A stretch of DNA of 64,000 nucleotides, taken from positions 62,001-126,000 of the forward strand of contig NZ_LFLS01000011.1 of assembly GCF_001189915.1 (NCBI RefSeq). Reading direction: 5' to 3'. The position numbers and the translations under genes were made by a program. Below, piece by piece: positions 1 through 9,268 of this stretch (position 1 is the stretch's first letter; every line of letters begins with the position of its first letter). The notes under the pieces are model-generated. The model had not been told where the DNA came from, searched no databases, and worked only from the letters and a program-made list of their open reading frames with translations. The stretch is from Herbaspirillum autotrophicum. Lineage in GTDB: Bacteria > Pseudomonadota > Gammaproteobacteria > Burkholderiales > Burkholderiaceae_D.

Positions 1-1260
1 CGGATTTTTCGACGGCAAGCGGAATGCCATGACCGGCATCCATGCATACACCTTGACCCCTGAGCGCGTCATCAATTGCCAGGCGACCCGGCTGAACAGG
101 TCTGCCCGCAGCGGCAAATGACGATTGGGAAAGTAGACCGAATCGGCGACGCCATCGCCATCCGGATCGGCATACGCTTGCAGGAATACGCTGGTGGGAC
201 TGATCTTCTTGACCCGCTCCAGCAAGAGCGACAGATTTTCTTCCTGCTGCTTGGGGTCCGGATCATAAACATAATCCAGATCGACGTGCATCACGCGGTT
301 GACCGGACGCACATCGCCATCAAAACCGGCCGGTGTGCGCAAATAATATAAATAATCGGGCGCCAGCGCGTCGAACGAAACCAATCCGCGCCGGATCCGG
401 TTCAAGGGTACATCCGGCGAATTCGGCCCGCTCTCAAGCGACATGGCGAACGGCAGACCGACAGCATCAGCAGCCGCCAGCGCCGTATTGTTATACGCGC
501 CGTAGGGCCAGACCACCGCGCGCACCGGCACGCCGGTGTGCTTCTCGATCAACTGCTTTCCCAGTTGCAAATCAGCAATCAGACGCTGCTGATACGCGGC
601 GTCGCTTTCATAGGTGGCGGTGCGGGAATCATAGCGATGCGTCACGACTGCCGGTATTTCATTACCTTGTGGATTTGCCACCGTGCCTTTATGCAATGCA
701 TGGGTATGCGTGGCAAATTCAGCCAGTCCGGAAGCAGACATTTCAGTGATCTCCGACCAGCTCAGGAATTTTTCGCGCGGCACGCCGGTCTTCCCGTATG
801 ACATGACCCGCTGGCCGCCAGGCACCTCCAGCCACTCCGTCACCAGCGCGAAGATGGCCGGAAACCGAAACAGCTTCAGCAGAGGAAATACTTTGCTGTA
901 AAAACTCTGATAACCGTCATCGAACACCAGCAACACCGGCTTTCCCGGCAACGGCGCGCCGCCGTTCCGGGAAGCCCGGATCTGATCCAGCGTAACCGGG
1001 TGATAGCCGTTGTCCCTGAGCCAGGAAAAGAAGTTCATCAACACGCTCTGATCGACCGCCAGTTCTTCCGGGTCAGTATCAAACGTGGCCCGTACATTTT
1101 CACGTATGTCATGAAACGCAAAAACGCGGAAGGTCTTGCCATCATCGGGATCAGCTTGCGGCAACGATGCTGCCTGCGCCGCCGACAGCATGCCGCCTAG
1201 GACCAGCATCCACACCGGCACCATGATGCAGCGCCTTATCAACCAGATCAATATCAGCAC
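1..1260 (-). CDS. pgaB: PNAG N-deacetylase PgaB (3' part beyond window)
   Basis: This is the N-terminal 420 codons of PgaB, the periplasmic or outer-membrane enzyme that partly de-N-acetylates poly-beta-1,6-N-acetylglucosamine before export. An N-terminal hydrophobic leader is followed by a polysaccharide-deacetylase (NodB) domain: the segments FHDI and LVFDDGYQSF (metal-binding Asp pair), a THTHALH histidine motif and VVWPYGAYN are readable. The start of the C-terminal hydrolase domain (MHVDLDYVYD) is also present. I chose the GTG at 1258-1260 because AAGGAG lies just upstream, overlapping the pgaA stop. The leader lacks a clean lipobox, unlike E. coli PgaB. It is nine bases downstream of pgaA, so the two are co-transcribed; pgaC and pgaD would be expected beyond position 1. 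The frame is open to the left edge. Confidence 0.9.
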   Translation of the reverse strand, partial: MLILIWLIRRCIMVPVWMLVLGGMLSAAQAASLPQADPDDGKTFRVFAFHDIRENVRATFDTDPEELAVDQSVLMNFFSWLRDNGYHPVTLDQIRASRNGGAPLPGKPVLLVFDDGYQSFYSKVFPLLKLFRFPAIFALVTEWLEVPGGQRVMSYGKTGVPREKFLSWSEITEMSASGLAEFATHTHALHKGTVANPQGNEIPAVVTHRYDSRTATYESDAAYQQRLIADLQLGKQLIEKHTGVPVRAVVWPYGAYNNTALAAADAVGLPFAMSLESGPNSPDVPLNRIRRGLVSFDALAPDYLYYLRTPAGFDGDVRPVNRVMHVDLDYVYDPDPKQQEENLSLLLERVKKISPTSVFLQAYADPDGDGVADSVYFPNRHLPLRADLFSRVAWQLMTRSGVKVYAWMPVMAFRLPSKNP

Positions 1261-1269
1261 AGCGTCTCC

Positions 1270-3771
1270 TTAGTCAAACGGAACAGACAAGTTCAAATAG
1301 CCATAGCTGCGGCGGTCGCTGACCCCATCGTAGGGATGCGCCGCGAGGCCGGCGCCATAGGTCAGCGCCAGTCGTTCACCGAGTTGCCATTCATGTTCGT
1401 AGCGGATGCCCCATAATGGCCGGCCATCCTGGCCGGCCTGCCGATACCAGCCAAGCGTGCCGTAAATGCGTTGTGTCAGACGTCGCTCATCCCGTTTCCA
1501 GGTCAGCCACTGAAAACGGCTGACCTGCTCCAGAGACGCATCTGTACGAGGATTGAAATAGGCCGCCGGGCGCTCGCCGTTGAGCGCCGCCGCCATGCTC
1601 AGCGTGGTTGCGAATTGCGCGCGCGGACTGCTGTACCAGCGCTCGCTCCAGCTCAGCGAAAGCGCGTGACGACGATTGCCATCTGAAAAACCGATATGCT
1701 GATAAAGGGTGTCAAACTGGCGACTTTCATTGACGACATAGACGATGCCGGTGTTGTACTCGCTGCCGCGGACGCCATCGGCATATGCCTTGGCAGAAAG
1801 ATTGATGCTGTTGCTGTCCGCAAAAGCACTCCAGCGCCACTGATCATCAATACGATAAGTGAGCGCGGCCGTGGCACCTGCGGCGAGACTGGCCTGCGCG
1901 GTATGGTGCAGACCAGCGCCGATTTTCCAGCGTTCGTTGAGCCATGATATGCCGGCTTCACTGCGCTGCCGGCTGATATTTCCCTGATCGGTGTTGGCAT
2001 GGACAAAGATTTTCTGCGCATGGACGCGCCACTGATCATTGAACAATGCCGAATTGCCGCGCACTGCGATGCGTTGTTCGCTGTTGGCCACACTGCCGCC
2101 GCCGCTGCTGCTGCGGCCTGCACTTGATGCGATTTCCACCGACGGTCCGCGCAACGCATCGTTGGCACGCACCAGACGCTGCACCATCGCCGCCTCGGGA
2201 AACTCCCGTTGCAGTTGCGCCACCAGCCTGCTGCCTTCACCAATCCGGTTGGCCGCCAGCAAGGCACTGGCATAACTTGCTCGCGCATCCAGCGAGGTCG
2301 GCCTGTCGGTCAGGATCGCTTGCAGCAAGCTCAGCGAAGCATCCATTTGCCCGCGTTGTCCGAGCGCCTGCGCCAGGCCTAGCGAGAAATCCTCATTGAA
2401 TGGCGCCACGTCATGCAGAATTTCAAAACGCTCAAGCGCCAATTTTTCGCGCTCGGTATACAAGAGATATCTGGCTTGCAGGGACTGAATCGCCAGATAT
2501 TCCGGATTCGGCTTGCCCAGATTGTTGCGTAATGGTGTCGCCGCTTCCAGTTCGACCAACAACTGTTCGGCCGATCTGAAACGACCGGTATCGAGGTAGG
2601 CATAAAACAAACCAATGTGCGCCTCGCTTGGCATGCGCAGGTGGTTTCCGCCTTCCTTCAATGCCTGTTCATACAATTGCACGGCCTGCCTGGAATCACG
2701 TTCCTGAGCGCAGGCATCGGCGACAGCCGCAAGAACATAATAAGGAAAGCGGATGCCTTGGCGCTGTCGTTCATGAAACAGTGCAATTGCCTGATCATTG
2801 CGCCCCCGCGCCACCAGAGCGACCAGATAATCATTGTCGAGACTGGCGCGCAGCTCACGCATCTGCGGGACATCCGCAAGCGCGTTCCGCAAGTGCTCTA
2901 TTTTCAGCAACACGGTTGTCAGCGCATCGAATCTGCGCTCGTCGCCAAATACCTCACGGTCGCGCAGTGCCCATTTCAATTCGTCACTGATCGCGCGTTG
3001 TTCCAGTTGCCGCATTTCTTCAGGCGTAAACAGCGGCCCGGCGGCGGCCTGTCCGCTGCGTGCCTGTTCCAGCGCAAATGTCGCGGCACCGGTACGTGAC
3101 AACAAAAACAATCGCTGACGTTGCAAGTCCTTCCTGTGCGGCGCCAGCGCCAGCGCCCTGGCGTAGAGATCAATCGCTGCAATCCATTTTTCACGCGTCT
3201 CGGCCAGCAACGCTTCGGCTTCCAGCACCTGCACTTGCTGCACTGTACCGGCGGCGATCTGGCGCAACGCCGGCAAGCCGGCTTCAGCCGCCGGCAGTTG
3301 GCTACTATCGATCAGCCAGTATGTCTGTTTGAGCCGGGCATCGAATGCCATCGGATGTCGCCGCATCAACACCTGTACCACCATCGCTTCCAGCGTTACC
3401 TGACGCAGTGCGCGCGCCGCGCTGAACAGGGCATCAAGAGCGTAGTCCGGCAATTGCTCCGGCGCGATGGTTTGGATCACCGCTATCGCGGCTGCTGCAT
3501 GTCCCTGCTCTTGCTGCCACACCAGATAATCGGCCAGCACTCTGACGCTCTGCGCCGCGCTGAGCTGATGCCTGGCGTCGCCGGACACCCAGGCCGACAA
3601 TGAAGACAAGGCCGCCTCCCGTTCTCCATTTCGATACTGCTTGATCAGTGCGTCATGCCGCGCCTGCGAATAAGGCACGGCCACCGCACCGGGCGTCAGG
3701 CCCTGGGCCAGCGTGTGCGCGTGGCTTACGACAAACATCACCAGCAGAAAAGGCAACTTCCGTGACGGCAT
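1270..3771 (-). CDS. pgaA: PNAG outer-membrane export porin PgaA
   Basis: An 833-residue protein matching PgaA: a signal peptide (hydrophobic LPFLLVMFVV, cleavage near HTLAQG), a long periplasmic superhelix of TPR-like helices (roughly residues 30-520), then a C-terminal beta-barrel rich in alternating aromatic strands and ending in the short strand LNLSVPFD. PgaA docks the deacetylated polymer through its TPR part and exports it through the barrel. Length is close to the E. coli protein (807). It is the first gene of the operon in the window, directly upstream of pgaB, with the pgaB ribosome-binding site overlapping its stop codon. Assignment rests on domain order plus the PgaB neighbour. 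Confidence 0.9.
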   Translation of the reverse strand: MPSRKLPFLLVMFVVSHAHTLAQGLTPGAVAVPYSQARHDALIKQYRNGEREAALSSLSAWVSGDARHQLSAAQSVRVLADYLVWQQEQGHAAAAIAVIQTIAPEQLPDYALDALFSAARALRQVTLEAMVVQVLMRRHPMAFDARLKQTYWLIDSSQLPAAEAGLPALRQIAAGTVQQVQVLEAEALLAETREKWIAAIDLYARALALAPHRKDLQRQRLFLLSRTGAATFALEQARSGQAAAGPLFTPEEMRQLEQRAISDELKWALRDREVFGDERRFDALTTVLLKIEHLRNALADVPQMRELRASLDNDYLVALVARGRNDQAIALFHERQRQGIRFPYYVLAAVADACAQERDSRQAVQLYEQALKEGGNHLRMPSEAHIGLFYAYLDTGRFRSAEQLLVELEAATPLRNNLGKPNPEYLAIQSLQARYLLYTEREKLALERFEILHDVAPFNEDFSLGLAQALGQRGQMDASLSLLQAILTDRPTSLDARASYASALLAANRIGEGSRLVAQLQREFPEAAMVQRLVRANDALRGPSVEIASSAGRSSSGGGSVANSEQRIAVRGNSALFNDQWRVHAQKIFVHANTDQGNISRQRSEAGISWLNERWKIGAGLHHTAQASLAAGATAALTYRIDDQWRWSAFADSNSINLSAKAYADGVRGSEYNTGIVYVVNESRQFDTLYQHIGFSDGNRRHALSLSWSERWYSSPRAQFATTLSMAAALNGERPAAYFNPRTDASLEQVSRFQWLTWKRDERRLTQRIYGTLGWYRQAGQDGRPLWGIRYEHEWQLGERLALTYGAGLAAHPYDGVSDRRSYGYLNLSVPFD

Positions 3772-4314
3772 TGCACGACTCCCTGTTCAAGAACTACTGT
3801 TACCTCCCGCTGAGCGAGCCCATCAGCAACCGGACCGGAATACGGATGAACGCATTTGATCAATCAATATTGTTTTTTTAACAATCTCATGATGAGAATG
3901 AATGTAGACCCGCATCCACAAGAGCGAAGTAAGAAAACTCTCAAAACCGACATGCGATCTGCAAAACCCGCATGTATTCGATTTACTTCAACGCATTTAG
4001 CTGCCGGGAGAGATAGCGGGATTGTGGAAACGACGATGACCATCAACACATAACAACGAGCCGGTGATCATCTGTATGACGGAGGAAATTCCCGGCGTGC
4101 AGCAGGTGCACGGTTTGCCGCTGTTCCTGCAAGATGGATGGCTGGCAAGCCATCACGAGAAAATGACAGCGGCTGCAAGGCTGACCCGCATGCTTCGGCA
4201 AACCTGTTGCGGATGGCGTATATTCTCACCGTAAACAGGCAGCGCCAGTGCCATCCGGCAAGCGCTGCGGCAACATCAGACATGACCATCGTCTGCGATT
4301 TCCGGAACAAGTAA
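3772..4314. other. Intergenic region between divergent pgaA and ogt
   Basis: No convincing gene. The region holds the leader of pgaA (minus) and of ogt (plus). An AT-rich patch at about 3855-3900 contains two small inverted repeats, TTGTT/AACAA and TCTCAT-G-ATGAGA (3884-3896), which are operator-like but unassigned. Reading frames across it lack family signal and ribosome-binding sites. Confidence 0.4.
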
Positions 4315-4809
4315 ATGACCTATGTATTCAAGACCGCCGACACGCCGGTCGGCAAGCTCAAACTGGTGGCAAACGGCCAGCGCCTGGCGGCAATTTTGTG
4401 GGAGCACGACAAACCCGACCGGGTACGGCTCGGCCCCATGACCGAAGATCCGGACAGCGTCGTGCTGTACGAAACCGAGCGGCAGTTGCGCGAATACTTT
4501 GCCGGCACCAGACAGCAATTCGATCTGGAACTGGAATTTTCCGGCACCGAATTCCAGAAGCAAGTGTGGAATGCATTGCTGACCATTCCGCTCGGCGAAA
4601 CCAGAACCTACAGCGACATAGCCTGGCAAATCGGCAGACCCAAGGCGGTGCGCGCAGTGGGTGCTGCCAATGGCCGCAATCCGATTTCCATCATCGCGCC
4701 GTGCCATCGGGTGGTCGGCATGTCGGGCGCACTGACCGGATTTGCCGGCGGCTTGCCGATCAAGAGAAAGTTGCTGTCGCTGGAATGCGGCACGCCCGAT
4801 TTGTTTTGA
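4315..4809 (+). CDS. ogt: Methylated-DNA--protein-cysteine methyltransferase
   Basis: A 164-residue O6-alkylguanine-DNA alkyltransferase, a suicide enzyme that moves the alkyl group from O6-alkylguanine or O4-alkylthymine onto its own cysteine. The active-site signature PCHRV is present with the acceptor Cys130, followed by the conserved GFAGGLPIKRKLL segment; the helix-turn-helix DNA-binding part (TYSDIAWQIGRPKAVRAVGAANGRNP) precedes it. The N-terminal half is the short RNase H-like domain, and there is no Ada sensor domain, so this is the Ogt-type stand-alone enzyme. It is monocistronic, divergent from pga and convergent with the siderophore receptor gene. Confidence 0.93.
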   Translation: MTYVFKTADTPVGKLKLVANGQRLAAILWEHDKPDRVRLGPMTEDPDSVVLYETERQLREYFAGTRQQFDLELEFSGTEFQKQVWNALLTIPLGETRTYSDIAWQIGRPKAVRAVGAANGRNPISIIAPCHRVVGMSGALTGFAGGLPIKRKLLSLECGTPDLF

Positions 4810-4835
4810 ACCACACTCCGGGCCTACCGGCAACA

Positions 4836-4862
4836 GCACCGGATGCAGTCTGCATCCGGTGC
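4836..4862. terminator. Hairpin between convergent ogt and receptor genes
   Basis: Perfect 11-bp inverted repeat (GCACCGGATGC, loop AGTCT, GCATCCGGTGC) in the 63-bp gap between two convergent genes. No run of T follows on either strand, so it is a terminator-like hairpin by position rather than a canonical intrinsic terminator. Confidence 0.45.
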
Positions 4863-4872
4863 GCGTTCAAGA

Positions 4873-7389
4873 TCAGAACTTCATACGCAAGGTCACCGCG
4901 CCATTGCGCGGCGTGCCGATATGGTTGCCCCAGTTGGTACCGCCGATGGTGGAGTAATACAGCTTGTTGAATACATTGTTCAGATTCAACTGGACTTCCG
5001 TGCTGCGATCAAACTGATAAGACGCCATCAAGCCATACACCTGATATGCCTTTTGTTCGACCCGATAAGGTATCGCGCCATAGTTATATGACTGATAGCC
5101 GGTGGTGGTCTGGTCCTGGTAAATCGAACTTTGCGCTTGCATGTTGGCGCCGACCTTCCAGGCCTGCATGGCGCCGGGCAATTGCCATGTCGTCGCCAGC
5201 TTGACCAGATGGCGCGGCAAGTACGTGTTGTAGTCCTTGTCGACGCTGCCGCCGGCGGCATACTTCGAGACGTTGTAGGTATAGCCGGCAGCGATGCTCC
5301 AGCCCGGCAACAACTCTCCTGAGATATCGAATTCCAGACCGCGATTGCGCACCTTGTCGGACGCCTCATAGCACGTCATTGTCATGCTGAAACAATTGGT
5401 ATTGTTGGCGACTCCCTTGGGCAGATTGTTTTGCACCGTTTGAAACAGCGCCGCCGACGCATTGAGCTTGCCGCCAAAGAATTCGCCCTTGACCCCCAGT
5501 TCATAATTGCTGCCGGTGACCGGCGGTAGCAATTGCCCGGTCACATCGCGCTGACTTTGCGGCTGGAAGATTTCCGTGTAACTGGCATAGGCCGAAGTAG
5601 TCGGGCTGAGTTCGTGGACCAGACCGGCATACGGCGTGAATTCGCGCGTCGCTTTGTAACTGGCGGACGACCACGAAGTCTTTGAGACATAGTCGACCCA
5701 ACTGAAACGTCCGCCCAGAATCAATTTGGTAGAAAAAGGCAGATCGAAACGAGTCGCCATGTAAACGCCGGTGTCCTTGCGGCGGCTGCTTTCATAGCTG
5801 GTGGACCTGATGGCTGTCGGATACGGCAGACCGGATAAATTGAAGTTCCACGGATCGAACGGGGTACGCACACCGATGCCCGCAGACCAGTAGTACCAGT
5901 CGGTATGCTGGACATTGGCGCCGACCATCAGCTCATGACGCCGGCCCAGCAACTCGTAGGCACCTTGCAGATGGAGTCCGAAATTTTCCCGCTCATCGGT
6001 ATAGCGCAGATCGGTATTGCTGATGCTCAGCTGATCGTTGACCGCATTGGTATGCACCAGCGAACGGCCCATCATGGCAGCCTTGGCTGAAATCTTGTTG
6101 GCAGAAAAGGTCAGCTTCCAGTCATCGTTGAATTGGTGCGTCAGTTCGGCAAAGACTTGCTGATTTCTCTTGTTGAGGAAGGTCCAGTCCGGAATCAAGG
6201 TCGTGGATGCAGAAAACGGATAGAACGATCCGTCGATGCGGGTCGGCAAGCCGCCCCAGTCATAGCCTCGGTTGCGCTCGTTCTGCAAGACCAGGCCGGC
6301 GGTGAGCATGGTGTCGGGCGTGAGGTCGGCTTCCAGAATGCCGTATCCCAACTTGTTGTCCTTGCTGCTGTCTTGCTGATAACTGTTACCGTCAGTACCA
6401 TACAGCACGCCGCGCGCACGCAAGGTGCCGGCTTCATTGAGCGGGCCGCCGGCGTCGATCTGGGCCGCATACGTGGACCAGGAACCGGCGCTCAGTTCCA
6501 CGGCTACCTGCTTCTCGCGCGTGGGACGCTTGCGCACCATATTGACCGCTGCCGAGGGGTTGCCGGAACCCTGCATCAGGCCGTTGGCACCGCGCACGAT
6601 TTCGATATGGTCATACAGCACGGTCGCCGGCAATGACAACGAATCGGTAGAAAAACCATCCGAAATGCTCAGCGGCAAACCGTCAATCTGCAAGCTCTGA
6701 ATCCGTTCACCACGGGCGTACCACAGGGCGCGGCCGCTGCCGTTATAGGTTGAAGTCAGGCCGGTGGTGGCGCGCAAGACATCATCCAGCGTTTGCAGGC
6801 GCTCGTCTTCCATGCGCTGACGGGTGACGACGGAAACCGATTGCGGCGTGTCGCGCATGCTCAAGCCCAAACCGGTTGCGGTACTCATGGAGCCGGTGGT
6901 GTAGGAACCACTGCCTTCGGTCACGGCGCTGCGCTCAACGCCGGCAGTCACCACTACCGCCGGCAGCTTGTCGTTGTTGCCTGCCGCAGGAACGACATCC
7001 CGTTCGCGCAAGATGTAATCGCCATTGCCCTGATGCACGGCTTGCAGGCCGGTGCCTTCCAGCAGAGAGACAAACGCCTGATCAACCCCAAGCTTGCCTT
7101 GCAGCGCCCGCCCCTGTTTTCCGGCCAGCAGCGCCGAGGGTGCCGACACACTGATGCCGGCCTGCGCCGCAAATGCCGGCAATGACGCGGACAACGGGCC
7201 GGCCGCGATCTGATACAGGCGCTCGCTGCTGCGGCTCTCCACGGCGCGCGCCGCGCCCGGCTGTTGGGCCAGCACGCTGCTGCAAGCGGTGGCCAGCATC
7301 AATGCCAGTGCCCCGCTCCGGTGGCGGGCGGAACAATACGGCGCGCGTGGTGCGCGGACGAGGACTGGCCCCGGGTGTTTCGGTGTCAT
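4873..7389 (-). CDS. TonB-dependent siderophore receptor with N-terminal signalling domain
   Basis: An 838-residue outer-membrane receptor of the FpvA/FhuE type. After a signal peptide ending near VLAQQ comes a secretin/TonB N-terminal (STN) signalling domain (about residues 50-130: FAAQAGISVS...LLEGTGL), the plug domain (about 160-310, including MRDTPQSVSVVTRQRMED and IEIVRGANGLMQGSGNPSAAVN), and a 22-strand barrel ending in the terminal aromatic strand VTLRMKF. The STN domain is the part that talks to a FecR-type anti-sigma factor, and exactly such a gene lies immediately upstream in the same orientation. It should import a ferric hydroxamate or mixed siderophore; the ligand cannot be read from sequence. 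There is no siderophore synthesis gene in the window, so xenosiderophore uptake is possible. Confidence 0.93.
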   Translation of the reverse strand: MTPKHPGPVLVRAPRAPYCSARHRSGALALMLATACSSVLAQQPGAARAVESRSSERLYQIAAGPLSASLPAFAAQAGISVSAPSALLAGKQGRALQGKLGVDQAFVSLLEGTGLQAVHQGNGDYILRERDVVPAAGNNDKLPAVVVTAGVERSAVTEGSGSYTTGSMSTATGLGLSMRDTPQSVSVVTRQRMEDERLQTLDDVLRATTGLTSTYNGSGRALWYARGERIQSLQIDGLPLSISDGFSTDSLSLPATVLYDHIEIVRGANGLMQGSGNPSAAVNMVRKRPTREKQVAVELSAGSWSTYAAQIDAGGPLNEAGTLRARGVLYGTDGNSYQQDSSKDNKLGYGILEADLTPDTMLTAGLVLQNERNRGYDWGGLPTRIDGSFYPFSASTTLIPDWTFLNKRNQQVFAELTHQFNDDWKLTFSANKISAKAAMMGRSLVHTNAVNDQLSISNTDLRYTDERENFGLHLQGAYELLGRRHELMVGANVQHTDWYYWSAGIGVRTPFDPWNFNLSGLPYPTAIRSTSYESSRRKDTGVYMATRFDLPFSTKLILGGRFSWVDYVSKTSWSSASYKATREFTPYAGLVHELSPTTSAYASYTEIFQPQSQRDVTGQLLPPVTGSNYELGVKGEFFGGKLNASAALFQTVQNNLPKGVANNTNCFSMTMTCYEASDKVRNRGLEFDISGELLPGWSIAAGYTYNVSKYAAGGSVDKDYNTYLPRHLVKLATTWQLPGAMQAWKVGANMQAQSSIYQDQTTTGYQSYNYGAIPYRVEQKAYQVYGLMASYQFDRSTEVQLNLNNVFNKLYYSTIGGTNWGNHIGTPRNGAVTLRMKF

Positions 7390-7466
7390 GCTGCGCTTCC
7401 CTTTCGATTCGTCAAATTATTCTGGTTCTCATGACATTGACGAAGCGGCCGGCAAAAAGGGACAGC

Positions 7467-7492
7467 GACGGTTGAATTTCCGTGAAATTTCC
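7467..7492 (-). promoter_or_regulatory. Candidate ECF-sigma promoter for the siderophore receptor
   Basis: On the minus strand GGAAAT (7487-7492) is followed after 17 bases by GTC (7467-7469), the spacing reported for FecI-type promoters (GGAAAT, then TC near -10). It lies directly after the FecR-like gene and about 80 bases upstream of the receptor start. A second GGAAAT (7476-7481) overlaps. Short motif, so tentative. Confidence 0.35.
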
Positions 7493-7500
7493 TGAATGGT

Positions 7501-8481
7501 TCAGAGCGCGCCCACGCTGGCCCAGTAACGCGTGAAATAACGCACGCGCACCGGCAGGGATTGTTGCAAAAGATGAAGCACGGCATCGGTGTCGCGCAGA
7601 CGGAAAGCACCCGATACCCGCAGATCGGCGACGTCCGCATCACAACGCAAGCTGCCGCGACGATAGCGCGCAAGCTGCGTCAGGAATTCGGCAAGCGGCG
7701 TATCGTCGGCATAGAGCAAGCCCTGCACCCAGGCTTCTGCATTGAGCGTCAAGGCACCGGCGGCAGCGCAGGAATCTTCATCAAAACTGCTTTGCCAGCC
7801 GGCCTTGATGATCTGCACCGGCCGTTCGCGGTTGACCGGACGTATTTCAACCGCGCCGGACATCACCGCCACATGCGTGCGTGAACCCGCACCGCGTGCA
7901 TCCTGCCGTACCGCGAAGCGCGTGCCCAGTGCGCGGATCCGGCCATGTGCAGTCTCTACCGTGAACGGCCGGTGCTGCGGTGCCGGATCGGGCGCGGTGT
8001 CGATGTGAATCGCGCCGCTCCACAAGCGGATCAGACGCAGTTCTTGATCAAAACGGATATCGACTGCACTGGCGCTGTCGAGCGTCAGGCGCGAACCGTC
8101 AGCCAGTTCGATATGACGGATTTCGCCGGTAGCGCTGCGCCATTGCGCATTCCATTCACGCCACGGCGTCGCTTCGTACGCGCCCCAACCGAGCGAGCCG
8201 GCCCCGATCAGCAGACACAGTGTTTTCAATGCCGCGCGCCGTTGCCGGATCGATGGCCGGTCCAGTGTCGACATGCCCAGCGCCAGCGGCACCATCTCCA
8301 ATGTTTTACTGACACGCTCGGCACGTTGCCAGGCGGCTTCATGTTCGGGATCGGCGGCGCGCCAGTTCATCCATGCCTGCCGTTGCGTTTCGCTGAGGGC
8401 ACCGTCATGCAGGCGCATCAGCCATTGTGCTGCGGCGCGCGCGCTGCGCGGGGTAATGGCGGGCTCGATGACGTGACTCAT
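7501..8481 (-). CDS. FecR-family anti-sigma / signal-transducing protein
   Basis: About 326 residues with the FecR layout: a cytoplasmic N-terminal DUF4880-like segment (AAQWLMRLHDGALSETQRQAWMNWRAADPEHEAAW), a weak transmembrane segment near residues 90-110 (LKTLCLLIGAGSLGWGAY), and a periplasmic FecR domain (IRHIELADGSRLTLDSASAVDIRF, then GRIRALGTRFAVRQD) that would bind the receptor's STN domain. I chose the ATG at 8479-8481 because it overlaps the stop of the sigma gene (ATGA), implying translational coupling; an in-frame start 18 bases upstream would lie inside the sigma gene. The protein should hold or activate the adjacent ECF sigma factor in response to ferric-siderophore binding. Confidence 0.88.
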   Translation of the reverse strand: MSHVIEPAITPRSARAAAQWLMRLHDGALSETQRQAWMNWRAADPEHEAAWQRAERVSKTLEMVPLALGMSTLDRPSIRQRRAALKTLCLLIGAGSLGWGAYEATPWREWNAQWRSATGEIRHIELADGSRLTLDSASAVDIRFDQELRLIRLWSGAIHIDTAPDPAPQHRPFTVETAHGRIRALGTRFAVRQDARGAGSRTHVAVMSGAVEIRPVNRERPVQIIKAGWQSSFDEDSCAAAGALTLNAEAWVQGLLYADDTPLAEFLTQLARYRRGSLRCDADVADLRVSGAFRLRDTDAVLHLLQQSLPVRVRYFTRYWASVGAL

Positions 8482-8978
8482 GCGATCAAGAGAATGCATT
8501 GTTCCAGCGCCCGCACCATGTGCCGCTTGATGGTGCGCTCACTGAGATTGAGGCGCACCGCAATCTCGGCATACGTCAGCCCTTCCAGTTGCGCCAGCAG
8601 AAACGCACTGCGCACCGGCGGCGGCAAGCCATCCAGCATGGTATCTACCTGATGCAGGGTTTCCAGCATGATCAGCCGTTCTTCCGGCGCCGGCATGAAA
8701 TTTTCCGGCATCAGCGCCAGCGTGTCGAGCCAGGCTTGTTCCAGCGAGCGGCGCCGGTAATGGTCAATCACCAGCCGTTTGGCAACCGTGGTCAGGTACG
8801 CGCGCGGCTCGCTCATCGGGCGTTCGTGGGGTGAAGTCAGCAGCCGGACAAATGTATCTTGCGCCAGATCAGCGGCTTGCTCGGCGCAATTGAGCTTGCG
8901 CTTCAACCAGCCCAGCAGCCAGCCGTGATGCGCGCAATAAAGATCCGCAAGGGGATCGGAAGAACGGGCGAAGTGCAA
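8478..8978 (-). CDS. FecI-like ECF RNA polymerase sigma factor
   Basis: A 166-residue ECF sigma factor with sigma region 2 (ADLYCAHHGWLLGWLKRKL...ADLAQDTFVRLL) and region 4 (LPPPVRSAFLLAQLEGLTYAEIAVRLNLSERTIKRHMVRAL), typical of the iron-starvation FecI group. It directs RNA polymerase to the receptor promoter. I placed the start at the TTG 8976-8978: GGAG sits six bases upstream and the family begins about 20 residues before the GWL motif. The frame is open further upstream to 9065, but that extension would run through the Fur box. Its stop overlaps the FecR start. Likely iron-repressed through the Fur box at 9041. Confidence 0.85.
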   Translation of the reverse strand: MHFARSSDPLADLYCAHHGWLLGWLKRKLNCAEQAADLAQDTFVRLLTSPHERPMSEPRAYLTTVAKRLVIDHYRRRSLEQAWLDTLALMPENFMPAPEERLIMLETLHQVDTMLDGLPPPVRSAFLLAQLEGLTYAEIAVRLNLSERTIKRHMVRALEQCILLIA

Positions 8979-9040
8979 GGGATGCTCCGGAAAAGGCGGC
9001 GCATGGCCGTGCGATGCTCCTGCCTGAATCACAATGTATT

Positions 9041-9059
9041 GATAATGATTCTCATTATT
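9041..9059. promoter_or_regulatory. Fur box upstream of the ECF sigma gene
   Basis: The 19-mer GATAATGATTCTCATTATT matches 16 of 19 positions of the classical Fur consensus. It lies about 60 bases upstream of the chosen sigma-factor start, the position expected for iron-dependent repression of a FecI-type gene. Confidence 0.8.
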
Positions 9060-9189
9060 GAGCAAATGCTAGTTCTGCGTCAAGCAGAACCATCATCAAA
9101 TACGGCGCGCCATCGCCGGTGTTGTATGGCGCGCCATCAGGGCAACGGCAGATCGGCTTCCGCATTTTTCTCCCACCTCAAAATTTGCA

Positions 9190-9218
9190 TTGAGTGAACA
9201 TTTATTTTGCACTATAGT
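9190..9218 (+). promoter_or_regulatory. Sigma-70 type promoter for the binding-protein gene
   Basis: TTGAGT (9190-9195) and TATAGT (9213-9218) are separated by exactly 17 bases, 50 bases upstream of the start codon at 9269. Good match by sequence and spacing; not tested. Confidence 0.55.
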
Positions 9219-9268
9219 AAACAACAGAAAAATCAGAACACCTCAAAACAAGACAGGAGACAAGCGCA

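Noticed and set aside
4068-4310. 80-codon minus-strand frame upstream of ogt
   Set aside because: No family signal or ribosome-binding site; the interval is a divergent promoter region.
6133-6636. 167-codon plus-strand frame inside the receptor gene region
   Set aside because: Antisense shadow of the TonB-dependent receptor plug and barrel.
8979-9065. N-terminal extension of the ECF sigma gene starting from TTG at 9065
   Set aside because: It would translate through the Fur box, has no ribosome-binding site and exceeds the family's N-terminus.
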